Below, piece by piece: positions 1-7,960 of a DNA stretch of 18,838 nt. The notes under the pieces were generated by a model. It saw only the letters and a list, made by a program, of their open reading frames with translations. It was not told the origin of the DNA and did no database searches. Position 1 is the first letter of the stretch; the number at the start of each line of letters is the position of its first letter. The DNA is from Candidatus Omnitrophota bacterium (lineage in GTDB: Bacteria; Omnitrophota; Koll11; Gygaellales; JAQTUY01). Both the position numbers and the translations under genes were made by a program. The stretch covers positions 1-18,838 of the forward strand of contig JAQTUY010000018.1 of the NCBI GenBank assembly GCA_028707105.1, read 5' to 3'.

Positions 1-61
1 CACCGACAAATAATCCTGCCAATTACAGCGTTTCGTTCTCAGGCGCTGAAATTTTTTGTCC

Positions 62-146
62 GTCTGCTTCGGTTTACGGCTTGTTTCCGTAAAGACTAAC
101 GATAACATAAGTTCAATACTTCAACAAGCCGTAAAGCCTTGCAGAC
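62..146. repeat. Long imperfect inverted repeat with an alternative pairing
   Basis: TTTACGGCTTGTT at 73-85 is the perfect reverse complement of AACAAGCCGTAAA at 123-135. The stem continues outward, after a 5-base by 5-base internal loop, with GTCTGC at 62-67 against GCAGAC at 141-146. The enclosed loop is 37 bases. CCGTAAA at 87-93 can also pair with TTTACGG at 73-79, forming a 7-bp hairpin that excludes the longer stem. No T-run follows on either strand, so it does not look like a rho-independent terminator. Confidence 0.7.
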
Positions 147-227
147 CGGCCGGAAAATGCGGATATATGGCAAAAAATTTCTAATGCGCCTTCGAACTTC
201 AACGCCGTCATTGGCTGATATTATCGC

Positions 228-292
228 TAGCGGGTGACAAGGCGCGTTCGCGCAGGACGTGGAGGCGACGAACGGGCATGGTTCACCCGCTA
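228..292. repeat. 10-bp perfect inverted repeat closing a GC-rich hairpin
   Basis: TAGCGGGTGA at 228-237 is exactly complementary to TCACCCGCTA at 283-292. Inside it, GCGC at 242-245 can pair with GCGC at 250-253. The 65-base element resembles a closed RNA domain. It is not a tRNA: a 10-bp closing stem and the absence of a recognisable T-arm and anticodon arm argue against that. Confidence 0.6.
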
Positions 293-332
293 TATGGATA
301 TCGGTGAGAGTGAGGAAGCCGACCCGAGCGAA

Positions 333-355
333 GAGCCGCCACGCTGGGGCGGCTC
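333..355. repeat. 8-bp GC-rich hairpin
   Basis: GAGCCGCC at 333-340 pairs perfectly with GGCGGCTC at 348-355 around a 7-base loop. AGGAA near 313-317 and TTCCT near 360-364 can add a further outer helix. No T-run follows, so a terminator role is unlikely. Confidence 0.6.
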
Positions 356-411
356 GAGCGTTCCTGCGAGAATGCGCCTCGTCAGGATCCGCTAAGAGGG
401 TTAGCTGAAGG

Positions 412-440
412 TTGACTTTCAAGCCCTCATCTGATATAGT
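412..440 (+). promoter_or_regulatory. Sigma-70-type promoter of the gatCAB block
   Basis: TTGACT at 412-417 and TATAGT at 435-440 each match the housekeeping -35 and -10 consensus at five of six positions, separated by an ideal 17 bases. Counting from the -10 box puts transcription start at about G447, three bases before the gatC ATG at 450. A small inverted repeat, GAGGG at 396-400 with CCCTC at 424-428, overlaps the -35 box and could be an operator, but this is speculative. It is the only near-consensus promoter I noticed before the long co-directional gene run. Confidence 0.65.
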
Positions 441-449
441 GATAGAGCT

Positions 450-755
450 ATGTCCGACAAAGAGATAAGCATTATAACCGAAGAAAATGTCAAGTATGTG
501 GCTCACCTTGCCAGGATGGAACTGAGCCCTGAGCGCCTGCCGGTCCTGGCCCATCAGCTAAAAGATATCCTGGATTTTATTGATAAGCTAAAAGAGGCTG
601 ATATTACCGGCGTTTTACCTACGAGCCACATCCTGCCTATCCAGAATGTTTTAAGGGAAGACTTACTTAAAGGATCTTTGTCTTCTCAGGATGCCCTGGC
701 TAATGCCCCTGATAAACAGGGGGATTTCTTCGGCGTCCCCAAAGTGATAGAGTAA
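450..755 (+). CDS. gatC: Asp-tRNA(Asn)/Glu-tRNA(Gln) amidotransferase subunit C
   Basis: GatC is the small belt-like subunit that wraps around GatA and GatB and stabilises the heterotrimer that converts mischarged Glu-tRNA(Gln) and/or Asp-tRNA(Asn) to the amidated form. The 101 residues match the usual family length of about 95-100. They show the family pattern: an N-terminal helix with VKYVAHLARMELS near residues 15-27, a central FIDKLKEADITG linker and a Pro-rich stretch that contacts GatA (VLPTSH, then LREDL). It is followed directly by gatA and gatB, which settles the assignment. The ATG at 450 is the only plausible start, because the next Met lies inside the conserved helix. There is no Shine-Dalgarno sequence, and the promoter lies so close that the message would be almost leaderless. 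Confidence 0.95.
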   Translation: MSDKEISIITEENVKYVAHLARMELSPERLPVLAHQLKDILDFIDKLKEADITGVLPTSHILPIQNVLREDLLKGSLSSQDALANAPDKQGDFFGVPKVIE

Positions 756-758
756 GCT

Positions 759-2207
759 ATGGAAAACCTCCACTCTTTAACCGCCCATGTTTTAACCGGA
801 AAATTAGGAAAAAAGGAGATCTCCCCCGGCAATATCCTTGATTCTATCAAAGCCAGGATCAAGGATGTCGATCCTAAAGTCAAGGCGTACGTGCGTTTTT
901 CGGACGCGGATTTCGCGGGCTTGCCGTCTTCTTCCGATCCGGTATCCGGGCCGTTATCGGGCATACCTATAACTATTAAAGATAATATTTGTACCAATGG
1001 CCTGGCGACCCAATGCTGTTCCAGGATACTGGAAGGATTTAAGCCTCCCTACGACGCTACCGTCATAAAAAAGTTAAAAGAAGCCGGGGCGGTGATAGTC
1101 CCGGTTAAAGCGAATATGGATGAATTCGCTTTCGGTTCATCCTGCGAGAATTCCTGTTTTGGCCCCAGCCATAACCCGTGGGGTTTGGAGCGGGTCTGCG
1201 GCGGTTCTTCCGGAGGCAGCGCTGCCAGCGTAGCCGCGGATGAAGCGATAGCCGCTTTGGGTTCGGATACCGGAGGCTCAATAAGGCAGCCGGCGTCCTT
1301 TTGCGGAGTCGTGGGATTAAAACCTACTTACGGCCGGGTTTCAAGATACGGTTTGATAGCCTTTGCCTCAAGCTTAGATCAGATCGGGCCTCTTACCAAA
1401 GATGTCGAAGACAGCGCAAGCGTCTTAAGCGTTATCTCCGGGCATGACCCTATGGATGCTACTTCCGCGGATGTGCAAGTGCCGGATTACTCCCAGGCTT
1501 TGACCGGCGATATCAAAGGGATGAAGATCGGTCTGCCTAAGGAATATTTCGTGGAAGGGCTGGACGCGGAGGTGAAGAAAGTCACTCTTGAGGCTATCGA
1601 GAAGTTAAGATCTTTGGGAGCCCAGGTTACTGAAGTTTCCCTGCCTAATACCCAATACGCCGTTCCGGTTTATTATATTGTCGCCACAGCCGAGGCCAGT
1701 TCTAACCTTGCGCGTTTTGACGGGGTGCAATACGCCTTCAGGAAAACTAACGCGGAAGGCCTGATCGGAATGTATAAGGCGACGCGGGGGGAGGGATTTG
1801 GCGATGAGGCTAAGAGAAGGATAATCCTGGGGACTTACGTGTTATCGCACGGGTATTATGACGCTTACTATTTGCGGGCCTTGAAAGTGCGCACGCTTAT
1901 TAAGCAGGATTTTGATAAAGTGTTCAAGGAATTGGATTGTATAGTGGCCCCCACATCTCCTACTGCCGCTTTTAAGATCGGGGAGAGAATGGATGATCCG
2001 CTTAAAATGTATCTTTCCGACATTTATACCATTTCGGCGAACTTAGCGGGCATACCCAGCATATCGATACCCTGCGGGTTCACCAGGGATAACTTGCCGG
2101 TGGGTCTGCAGATATTAGCCAAGCCGTTTAACGAAGAGGTGCTGTTTAAGGCCGGCCATGCCTACGAGCAAAATACGCCCTGGCATACAATGAAGCCAAA
2201 ATTATGA
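759..2207 (+). CDS. gatA: Asp-tRNA(Asn)/Glu-tRNA(Gln) amidotransferase subunit A
   Basis: GatA is the glutaminase subunit. It releases ammonia from glutamine and channels it to GatB for transamidation of tRNA-bound Glu or Asp. The 482 residues are of normal length and belong to the amidase-signature family. The Ser-cisSer-Lys triad is visible: K74 in PITIKDNI, cis-Ser S150 in the CGGSSGGSA loop (147-155), and nucleophile S174 in [11 protein letters not shown]. The spacing matches the characterised Staphylococcus enzyme within one residue. It begins 3 bases after the gatC stop, and its own stop overlaps the gatB start by 4 bases (ATGA), the classic arrangement for translational coupling. Nothing is truncated. 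The sequence alone does not say whether the complex serves Gln, Asn or both. Confidence 0.97.
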   Translation: MENLHSLTAHVLTGKLGKKEISPGNILDSIKARIKDVDPKVKAYVRFSDADFAGLPSSSDPVSGPLSGIPITIKDNICTNGLATQCCSRILEGFKPPYDATVIKKLKEAGAVIVPVKANMDEFAFGSSCENSCFGPSHNPWGLERVCGGSSGGSAASVAADEAIAALGSDTGGSIRQPASFCGVVGLKPTYGRVSRYGLIAFASSLDQIGPLTKDVEDSASVLSVISGHDPMDATSADVQVPDYSQALTGDIKGMKIGLPKEYFVEGLDAEVKKVTLEAIEKLRSLGAQVTEVSLPNTQYAVPVYYIVATAEASSNLARFDGVQYAFRKTNAEGLIGMYKATRGEGFGDEAKRRIILGTYVLSHGYYDAYYLRALKVRTLIKQDFDKVFKELDCIVAPTSPTAAFKIGERMDDPLKMYLSDIYTISANLAGIPSISIPCGFTRDNLPVGLQILAKPFNEEVLFKAGHAYEQNTPWHTMKPKL

Positions 2208-3628
2208 ACTACGAAGCGGTAATAGGATTAGAGGTCCACGTTCAATTAAAGACTAAGTCTAAGGCTTTTTGCGGATGTTCCACTGAATTCGGCAGGGAGC
2301 CCAACTCCAACGTCTGCCCGGTGTGCCTCGGTTTTCCCGGAAGCCTGCCTGTGCTGAATAAGCAAGCTTTAGATTATGCCCGGATGGTCGCTGCCGGCTT
2401 AAACTGCCAGATACAGGAATTCACCAAATTTGACCGCAAGAATTACTTTTATCCGGACCTGCCCAAGAATTATCAGATCTCTCAGTATGACCTGCCGTTA
2501 TCGCTGAAGGGTTTTGTGGATATCCGGTCCGGCGGAGCGCTCAAGCGCGTGGGCATAACCCGGGTGCACCTGGAAGAAGACGCGGGCAAGCTAATTCATG
2601 AAGGAAAGGCGAGCCTGGTGGATTTTAACCGCGCCGGCATACCGCTGCTGGAGATCGTCAGCGAGCCGGATATGAATTCTCCGGAAGAGGCTTATGAATA
2701 TTTAACGGCCCTTAAGAGTATCGTCCAGTACATCGGAGCCTCTGATTGCGATATGGAAAAAGGTTTTTTGCGCTGTGACGCCAATATATCCCTCAGGGAA
2801 AAGGGCGAAAAAAAACTAGGAACCAAGACCGAGCTTAAGAACATGAATTCATTTAAAGGGGTCAAGGACGCGCTTGCCTTTGAGATCAAACGCCAGGAGA
2901 AGGTTCTAAGCGCGGGCGAGAAGATCATCCAGGAGACACTTCTCTGGGACGCCGATGCGCAGAGGACCCGCTCCATGCGCGTTAAGGAAGAGGCGCAGGA
3001 TTACCGTTATTTTCCCGAACCGGACCTGCCGTCGTTTGTGATAACTCCGGATGAGATCGAGAAGATCAAGCAGTCCCTTCCGGAGCTTCCCGCGCGGAGG
3101 CAGCAGCGTTTTGAGGAAACGTATAAATTTTCAGGTTTAGACGCGGCGCTGCTTATTTGCAGTAAAGATGTGGCTGATTTCTTTGAGGAGTGCGTTAAAT
3201 CATACAATAACCCGAAGTCCGTCCTTAACTGGGTTACCGGGGTAGTGATGTCGCAGATGAACGCGAGGGCGTCGGATATTATCCAGCTTGGCTTAAAACC
3301 CGCCGACCTGGCGGAATTGATAAAGCTGGTAGAGGACGGCAAGATAAACAATATCGTCGCAAAAAGCGTTTTAAACGAAGTCCTGGATACTAAAAAATCT
3401 CCATCAACTATTGTCCGGGAAAAGGATCTTCTCCAGGTTTCCGATGAAGGGGCGCTGGCCGGCGCTATCCAGAAAGTGCTCAGCGACAATGCCAAGTCAG
3501 TGAAGGACTACAAAGCCGGAAAGACCAACGCGCTTATGTTCCTGGTCGGCCAGGTGATGAGGGGCTCCGACGGTAAAGTCAATCCCAAGGTCGTCAGCGA
3601 ATTGATCAAGAAACAGCTGGAGAGTTAG
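2204..3628 (+). CDS. gatB: Asp-tRNA(Asn)/Glu-tRNA(Gln) amidotransferase subunit B
   Basis: GatB is the subunit that binds mischarged tRNA, activates the side-chain carboxylate with ATP and transfers ammonia to it. The 474 residues match the family. The N-terminal cradle (about 1-290) begins with the [13 protein letters not shown] signature. Four cysteines, C23, C25, C38 and C41, form the zinc site, and the HLEEDAGK signature follows near residue 125. The C-terminal helical YqeY-like domain (about 400-474) recognises the tRNA elbow. The start overlaps the gatA stop by 4 bases, and the next gene begins 13 bases downstream, so gatCAB appears to be the head of a longer transcript. No anomalies seen. 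Confidence 0.97.
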   Translation: MNYEAVIGLEVHVQLKTKSKAFCGCSTEFGREPNSNVCPVCLGFPGSLPVLNKQALDYARMVAAGLNCQIQEFTKFDRKNYFYPDLPKNYQISQYDLPLSLKGFVDIRSGGALKRVGITRVHLEEDAGKLIHEGKASLVDFNRAGIPLLEIVSEPDMNSPEEAYEYLTALKSIVQYIGASDCDMEKGFLRCDANISLREKGEKKLGTKTELKNMNSFKGVKDALAFEIKRQEKVLSAGEKIIQETLLWDADAQRTRSMRVKEEAQDYRYFPEPDLPSFVITPDEIEKIKQSLPELPARRQQRFEETYKFSGLDAALLICSKDVADFFEECVKSYNNPKSVLNWVTGVVMSQMNARASDIIQLGLKPADLAELIKLVEDGKINNIVAKSVLNEVLDTKKSPSTIVREKDLLQVSDEGALAGAIQKVLSDNAKSVKDYKAGKTNALMFLVGQVMRGSDGKVNPKVVSELIKKQLES

Positions 3629-3641
3629 AGGTATATCGGCT

Positions 3642-5849
3642 ATGGATGGGGTAAAATATTTTTTGGCGTACGGCAATCTGGTGGTTGCGATCGGCGCACT
3701 CGGTGTGGGGTTCCTGGTTATTTCTAAAAACTGGCATGACCGCGCCAAGCAAGCCTATTTTATTTTTACTACAGCCGTAGGATTATACGCTCTTCTTTAT
3801 TGGCCCATGGTGATGAGCGGCACGGCACAACAATGGATTTTTTGGTTCCGTATCATGTGCCTTCCGGTGGTCTTTATCGCTATAGGAAATACACATTTCG
3901 TCCTGGAATGGCTGGGTATCGCTCAAAGGCACCGTCTGTTCTTGATACTTATTTATGCCTTTGGGTTTATTATTTTACCGTTTATTTTTACATCTCTTTT
4001 CCTGGTCAGGCTAGTAAGGGTTAGCTGGGGTTATTCCTTCATCGGAGGAGCAGCGTTTTACATCTGGATGTCTTCGTACATAATATTGTGGATGGTGGCT
4101 TTTTTTACTTTGATCAGGTATTATCCGTCTTTGTCTTTGATTCGGAAAAAACAGGCCCAGCTATTTTTTATCGGTAATGTCATAGGCGCGATATGCGGTT
4201 TGCCTAATTTCACATGCTTGGGGAATATAACTCCTCAATTTCCTCCTTTGACAACCCCGTTTATTATCTTGTATGTTGTTTTAACCGGCTATGCTATTAT
4301 CCGTTACCGGGCGATGGAAATAGATACGGTTATCCATAAGACGGTGCTCTGGCTTATCAGCATTTCATTTTTAGTATTGCCGGTGGGCATTATATACGGT
4401 TTATTCAGGGAATGGCTGGCGGTGTTGAGCATGGCCAAGGTCACGGCGCTTGTTTCAGCGACGCTCCTGGTGTTCTTATGGTATTACCAGCATTTAAAAC
4501 CCAGGATAGACCATTTCTTCCGCCGCCGGAAATACGATTACCAGACTATATTGGGCAAGGTAGCCGAAAAGATAGCCACTACCATCAGTATTGAGGACCT
4601 GACGCGCCAGCTTCTTAATGAGGTATGCGAGACGATGTACCTGCGCAACGGTGTCCTATTATTATTGAGCCGGGACGGCAGCAGGTATTATATTACCGGC
4701 AGGCGCGGTTATCAGGAGGGCGGCGGGGACGCCCGGGGCGATGCCTGTGAGATATTTACCGCCGCGGAAAGGGATAAGCTTGAAGCCGGCCGGCGGGAAT
4801 TGATCTGCGGCGCTCCTTTGGTCAAATGGCTTGTTGAGCATTGCGATATTTTAGAAAGGGGGCAGGTAGAGGTTGACCCCCAATATGAGGCAATAAGAAG
4901 CGAAGCATTAGCCTGTTTTGACACGCATCAACTGGAAGTGGCCGTGCCCCTGGTCGTTAAAGGGCAGGTCAATGCCATTCTGGGGCTGGGAAAGAAGGAG
5001 AACCTGCGGGCCTATTCCGCCAAAGACCTGGAACTGCTTAAAAAACTCGGCCAAGAAGCCGGAGTCACGGTATTTAATGCTCTGCATTATGAGGAGCTGG
5101 CGGAAACGGAAAGACTGGAAGAGGAAATGCGAATGGGCCGTCAGATCCAGATGATGCTCCTGCCCCGGGAGGCGCCCAGCATTGCCGGCCTGAACGTTTG
5201 GGGGATGATGGAGCCGGCTAAAGAGATCGGCGGGGACTATTATGATTTTATCACTTTACCGGGGAAAGGCGCTCTTTCCGTAGTCATCGGCGATGTTTCC
5301 GGCAAGGGGGTCGGAGCAGGCCTGCTCATGGCTATGGCTAAGACAGCCATCCATACCCTTTCCCAGGAACAGACTTCTCCCCGGGAGATCCTCTTGCGCA
5401 CAAATGAGATCTTAAACCAGCATGTCGGCGGACAGAAATTCATGACCATGCTCTATTTTATGTGGCGGGATGATACCAAGACATTGACCTATTCCTCCGC
5501 CGGCCACGAGCACATTTTAATATTGCGCCACCAGAGCCAGGAGCTTGAGGCTATCCAATCCGGGGGGTTGATGCTGGGGATGATCCCGGATATAGATAAG
5601 TTCCTGGAGGAGAAGGATATTATTCTTGCTCCCAAAGATAAGATCTTATTGTATACTGATGGCGTGACCGAAGCCCTGAATCAAGATCAGGACAGATACG
5701 GCCTGGATAGGTTAAAGGAATCTTTTAAGGAACACAGCGGGACTCCGGCGCAGGATCTGATGAATCTTATCAGGGATGAAGTGTACGCTTTTATCGGAAC
5801 GACGCCTCAGTATGACGATATTACATTAGTAGTCATGGAAGCCAGCTAA
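3642..5849 (+). CDS. Membrane-bound PP2C (SpoIIE/RsbU-type) Ser/Thr phosphatase with GAF domain
   Basis: This is a 735-residue signalling protein in three parts. Residues 1-285 contain about eight hydrophobic helices ending in a basic HFFRRRKYDY segment, like the N-terminal multi-TM sensor of some histidine kinases. Residues about 300-485 look like a GAF domain, followed by a short coiled linker. Residues 490-735 are a complete PP2C/SpoIIE phosphatase. Metal-site motifs are present: GGDYYD with D532, GDVSGKG with D551, YTDG with D673, and YDDITLVV with D725/D726. Family members usually dephosphorylate an anti-sigma-factor antagonist, releasing a partner-switching cascade in response to the sensor domain. 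No RsbV- or RsbW-like partner is encoded here, so the substrate is unknown. It starts 13 bases after gatB with AGAGG upstream. The phosphatase call is firm; the signal sensed is not inferable. Confidence 0.88.
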   Translation: MDGVKYFLAYGNLVVAIGALGVGFLVISKNWHDRAKQAYFIFTTAVGLYALLYWPMVMSGTAQQWIFWFRIMCLPVVFIAIGNTHFVLEWLGIAQRHRLFLILIYAFGFIILPFIFTSLFLVRLVRVSWGYSFIGGAAFYIWMSSYIILWMVAFFTLIRYYPSLSLIRKKQAQLFFIGNVIGAICGLPNFTCLGNITPQFPPLTTPFIILYVVLTGYAIIRYRAMEIDTVIHKTVLWLISISFLVLPVGIIYGLFREWLAVLSMAKVTALVSATLLVFLWYYQHLKPRIDHFFRRRKYDYQTILGKVAEKIATTISIEDLTRQLLNEVCETMYLRNGVLLLLSRDGSRYYITGRRGYQEGGGDARGDACEIFTAAERDKLEAGRRELICGAPLVKWLVEHCDILERGQVEVDPQYEAIRSEALACFDTHQLEVAVPLVVKGQVNAILGLGKKENLRAYSAKDLELLKKLGQEAGVTVFNALHYEELAETERLEEEMRMGRQIQMMLLPREAPSIAGLNVWGMMEPAKEIGGDYYDFITLPGKGALSVVIGDVSGKGVGAGLLMAMAKTAIHTLSQEQTSPREILLRTNEILNQHVGGQKFMTMLYFMWRDDTKTLTYSSAGHEHILILRHQSQELEAIQSGGLMLGMIPDIDKFLEEKDIILAPKDKILLYTDGVTEALNQDQDRYGLDRLKESFKEHSGTPAQDLMNLIRDEVYAFIGTTPQYDDITLVVMEAS

Positions 5850-5865
5850 ACGAAAGGAAGCAGAT

Positions 5866-7191
5866 ATGCGAAAAGTAAAGGTCATCCAGTTCTCGGTGGT
5901 TGTCTTGATATTGGCGGCTGTTTTAGCGGTGTCGTCAATATTCGCCTCATCCCCTGACCGCAAGAAAAAAGACGACCTGTATAAGGAGGTCGAACTATTT
6001 TCGGACGTCGTTACTATCGTGCAAAAGGATTACGTGGATGAGGTGGATTACAAGAAACTTATCTATGGAGCCCTGGGCGGGATGCTTTCATCGCTTGACC
6101 CGCACAGCCAATTCATGGATCCGGAAGCCTATAACGAGCTGAAAGTCGAGACCGAAGGCAAATTCGGCGGCTTAGGCATAGAGATAACCGTCAGGGACGG
6201 GCTTCTGACCATTGTTTCTCCCATCGAGGATACTCCGGCGTGGAAAGCGGGCATCAAACCGGGGGATATTATCGTTAAGATAGACAGCGTGCTTACCCGC
6301 GATATATCTTTAAGCGAGGCGGTCAAGAAGCTCAGGGGTAAGCCCGGGACCGAAGTCGTCCTGACCGTATTAAGGGAAAAAGAAAAAAAGATCCTGGAGT
6401 TTAAGATATCGCGCGACATGATCAACATCAAGGATATTAAAGAGCCGAGGATATTGGAAAACAATATCGGATACGTAAGGATAGTCGAATTCCGCGAAAA
6501 TACCGCCGATAATCTGCGCAAGGCGCTCGATGAGCTGAAGAAGCAGGGAATGGACAGCCTGATCCTGGACCTGCGTAATAATCCCGGCGGGTTATTGGAT
6601 ATGGCTGCCAGCGCCACAGAACCGTTCCTGGCGCAGGGAAAAGTCATCGTTTCAACTAAAGGCCGCAAGGATAACCAGAATATGGAATTTGTCTCCCGCA
6701 GGAACGGGGCGCATATGGATATTCCCATGGTGGTCCTGGTAAATGAGGGTTCGGCTTCCGGCAGCGAAATAGTGGCGGGGGCCCTGCAGGATTATAAGCG
6801 GGCGATAATCCTCGGGAAGAAATCCTTCGGCAAAGGCTCGGTGCAGACCGTTATTCCCCTGGCCGACGGTTCGGCGCTCAGGCTTACTACCAGTAAATAT
6901 TTTACTCCTAACGGGCGGAGCATTCACGGCCAGGGCATCATCCCCGATATCGAGGTCGAAGATATTTCGCTCGCCGATATGGCGCAGATGGATAAGAAGG
7001 ACAGGATGATCGAGATATTCGAGGATCTGGAAGGGATGCCTCAGCCGCCTGAGGCCAAGCCTAAGGCGGAGGATGGACAGCAAAAGCCGCAGTTAAAGAA
7101 ACCCCAGGATTATAAGGATGATAACCAGTTGATGCGGGCGGTGGACCTGTTAAAAGCGATAAAAATCTATGGAAAGCAACTCCAAAAATAA
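5866..7191 (+). CDS. ctpA: Carboxyl-terminal processing protease, S41 family
   Basis: CtpA-type serine protease, anchored by or exported through an N-terminal hydrophobic segment (about 7-28) and acting in the envelope. After a helical S41 N-domain come the conserved LDPHSQFM (78-84), a PDZ domain (about 93-180) with GIKPGDIIVKID, and then the protease core. The catalytic Ser-Lys-Gln set is visible: S298 in NEGSASGSEI, K323 and Q327 in FGKGSVQT, with the same 25- and 4-residue spacing as characterised CtpB. RNNPGGLLD lies at 237-245. The last 50 residues are Pro/Lys-rich. It has a good ribosome site (AAAGGAAG) before the ATG. Its 3' end overlaps the downstream deacetylase-like gene by 23 bases. 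A protease next to a YibQ-like protein is a recurrent cell-wall pairing. Substrates are unknown. Confidence 0.95.
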   Translation: MRKVKVIQFSVVVLILAAVLAVSSIFASSPDRKKKDDLYKEVELFSDVVTIVQKDYVDEVDYKKLIYGALGGMLSSLDPHSQFMDPEAYNELKVETEGKFGGLGIEITVRDGLLTIVSPIEDTPAWKAGIKPGDIIVKIDSVLTRDISLSEAVKKLRGKPGTEVVLTVLREKEKKILEFKISRDMINIKDIKEPRILENNIGYVRIVEFRENTADNLRKALDELKKQGMDSLILDLRNNPGGLLDMAASATEPFLAQGKVIVSTKGRKDNQNMEFVSRRNGAHMDIPMVVLVNEGSASGSEIVAGALQDYKRAIILGKKSFGKGSVQTVIPLADGSALRLTTSKYFTPNGRSIHGQGIIPDIEVEDISLADMAQMDKKDRMIEIFEDLEGMPQPPEAKPKAEDGQQKPQLKKPQDYKDDNQLMRAVDLLKAIKIYGKQLQK

Positions 7192-7960
7192 GATAATAAT
7201 CCTTTTTTTGTTATTGGTCGTCATTCTGCAGGCAGTTGTCATTATCCGCCTGTTTCCTAAAAAGCCGGTAAAGGTGCCGCCGGTTGCCGTTGCTAAGGCA
7301 GGCAGGATAGCCATTGTCCTTGATGATTGGGGATACAATCGCGCCAATATCCATTATCTGAATGAGATAAAGCAGCGGATGACCATTTCGGTCCTGCCGC
7401 ATCAGAGTTATTCCCAGATCGCTTCTTTTGAGGCCAGGAAAAAGGGGTTTGAAGTCATCTTGCATTTGCCGATGGAGCCCGGTTCTTCCGAGAGGGTGAG
7501 GCTGGAACCGAATACTATACTCTCCGGCATGACTGAAGACCGTATCAAGGCGATATTGAAAGATGACCTGAGCAATGTCTATGGCGTTGTCGGAGTCTCT
7601 AATCATATGGGTTCAAAGGCGACGGCCGATCCCGGATTGATGACCGCTGTTTTAAAAGATATCAAAGCCAGGGGGCTTTATTTCCTGGATAGTTATGTCA
7701 GCAGCAGGTCGGTAGTATCGGCTTTAAGCCGCCGCCTGGGCGTTAAGTCCGCCAAAAGGGATGTTTTTCTGGACAATAGCAGCGACGCGGCGTATATCAG
7801 GGGCCAGATATCGCGGCTCAAATCCATTGCCCGGAAACGAGGGTACGCGATAGGTATCGGTCATGACCGCCCGGCTACATTGGCGGTCCTTAAAGCGGTG
7901 ATGCCCGAATTGGAAAAAGAGGGTTTTAAATTTGTTTTCGTATCGGAGCTGGTAAAATAA
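7169..7960 (+). CDS. Divergent polysaccharide deacetylase family protein (YibQ-like)
   Basis: 263 residues: a single N-terminal membrane or signal helix (about 8-28) followed by a NodB-like barrel of the divergent polysaccharide deacetylase family (DUF610/YibQ). Visible conserved residues are DDWG at 52-55, LHLPMEP with H99, the NHMGSK motif with H146, LDSYVSSRS with D174, and GIGHDRP with H232. It is therefore exported or periplasmic and probably acts on a cell-wall or surface glycan, although family members are poorly characterised biochemically. The ATG lies 23 bases inside ctpA and no better start exists downstream before the membrane helix. The gene ends exactly one base before tsaD. In Proteobacteria yibQ commonly sits with envC and a CtpA; no envC is present here. 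Confidence 0.88.
   Translation: MESNSKNKIIILFLLLVVILQAVVIIRLFPKKPVKVPPVAVAKAGRIAIVLDDWGYNRANIHYLNEIKQRMTISVLPHQSYSQIASFEARKKGFEVILHLPMEPGSSERVRLEPNTILSGMTEDRIKAILKDDLSNVYGVVGVSNHMGSKATADPGLMTAVLKDIKARGLYFLDSYVSSRSVVSALSRRLGVKSAKRDVFLDNSSDAAYIRGQISRLKSIARKRGYAIGIGHDRPATLAVLKAVMPELEKEGFKFVFVSELVK

Larger units (their letters stand above)
1..449. other. Gene-poor, structured leader/intergenic region
   Basis: No recognisable protein gene is visible on either strand in these 449 bases. A minus-strand reading frame spans part of it but runs into gatC and has no recognisable protein character. The stretch is rich in complementary segments: 62-85 with 123-146, 228-237 with 283-292, 333-340 with 348-355, and 396-400 with 424-428. 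This density of stems is unlike the tightly packed coding region that follows and suggests a structured RNA, an untranslated leader or decayed mobile DNA. I looked for hallmark sequences of RNase P RNA, tmRNA, SRP RNA and T-box leaders and found none. The region ends in the promoter at 412-440. Its identity is unresolved. Confidence 0.5.

Noticed and set aside
228..292. Possible tRNA or tRNA-like element
   Set aside because: The closing helix is 10 bp and there is no anticodon arm, T-loop consensus or CCA end.
234..395. A 53-codon + strand frame from GTG 234 to TAA 395 upstream of the gatC promoter
   Set aside because: It has no ribosome site, an Arg/Glu-rich composition and overlaps strong inverted repeats. 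I recognise no family, so I treat it as a chance frame in structured DNA.
96..554. A 152-codon minus-strand frame overlapping the 5' end of gatC
   Set aside because: It runs antisense into a certain gene and shows no domain or signal features. It is probably a shadow frame.
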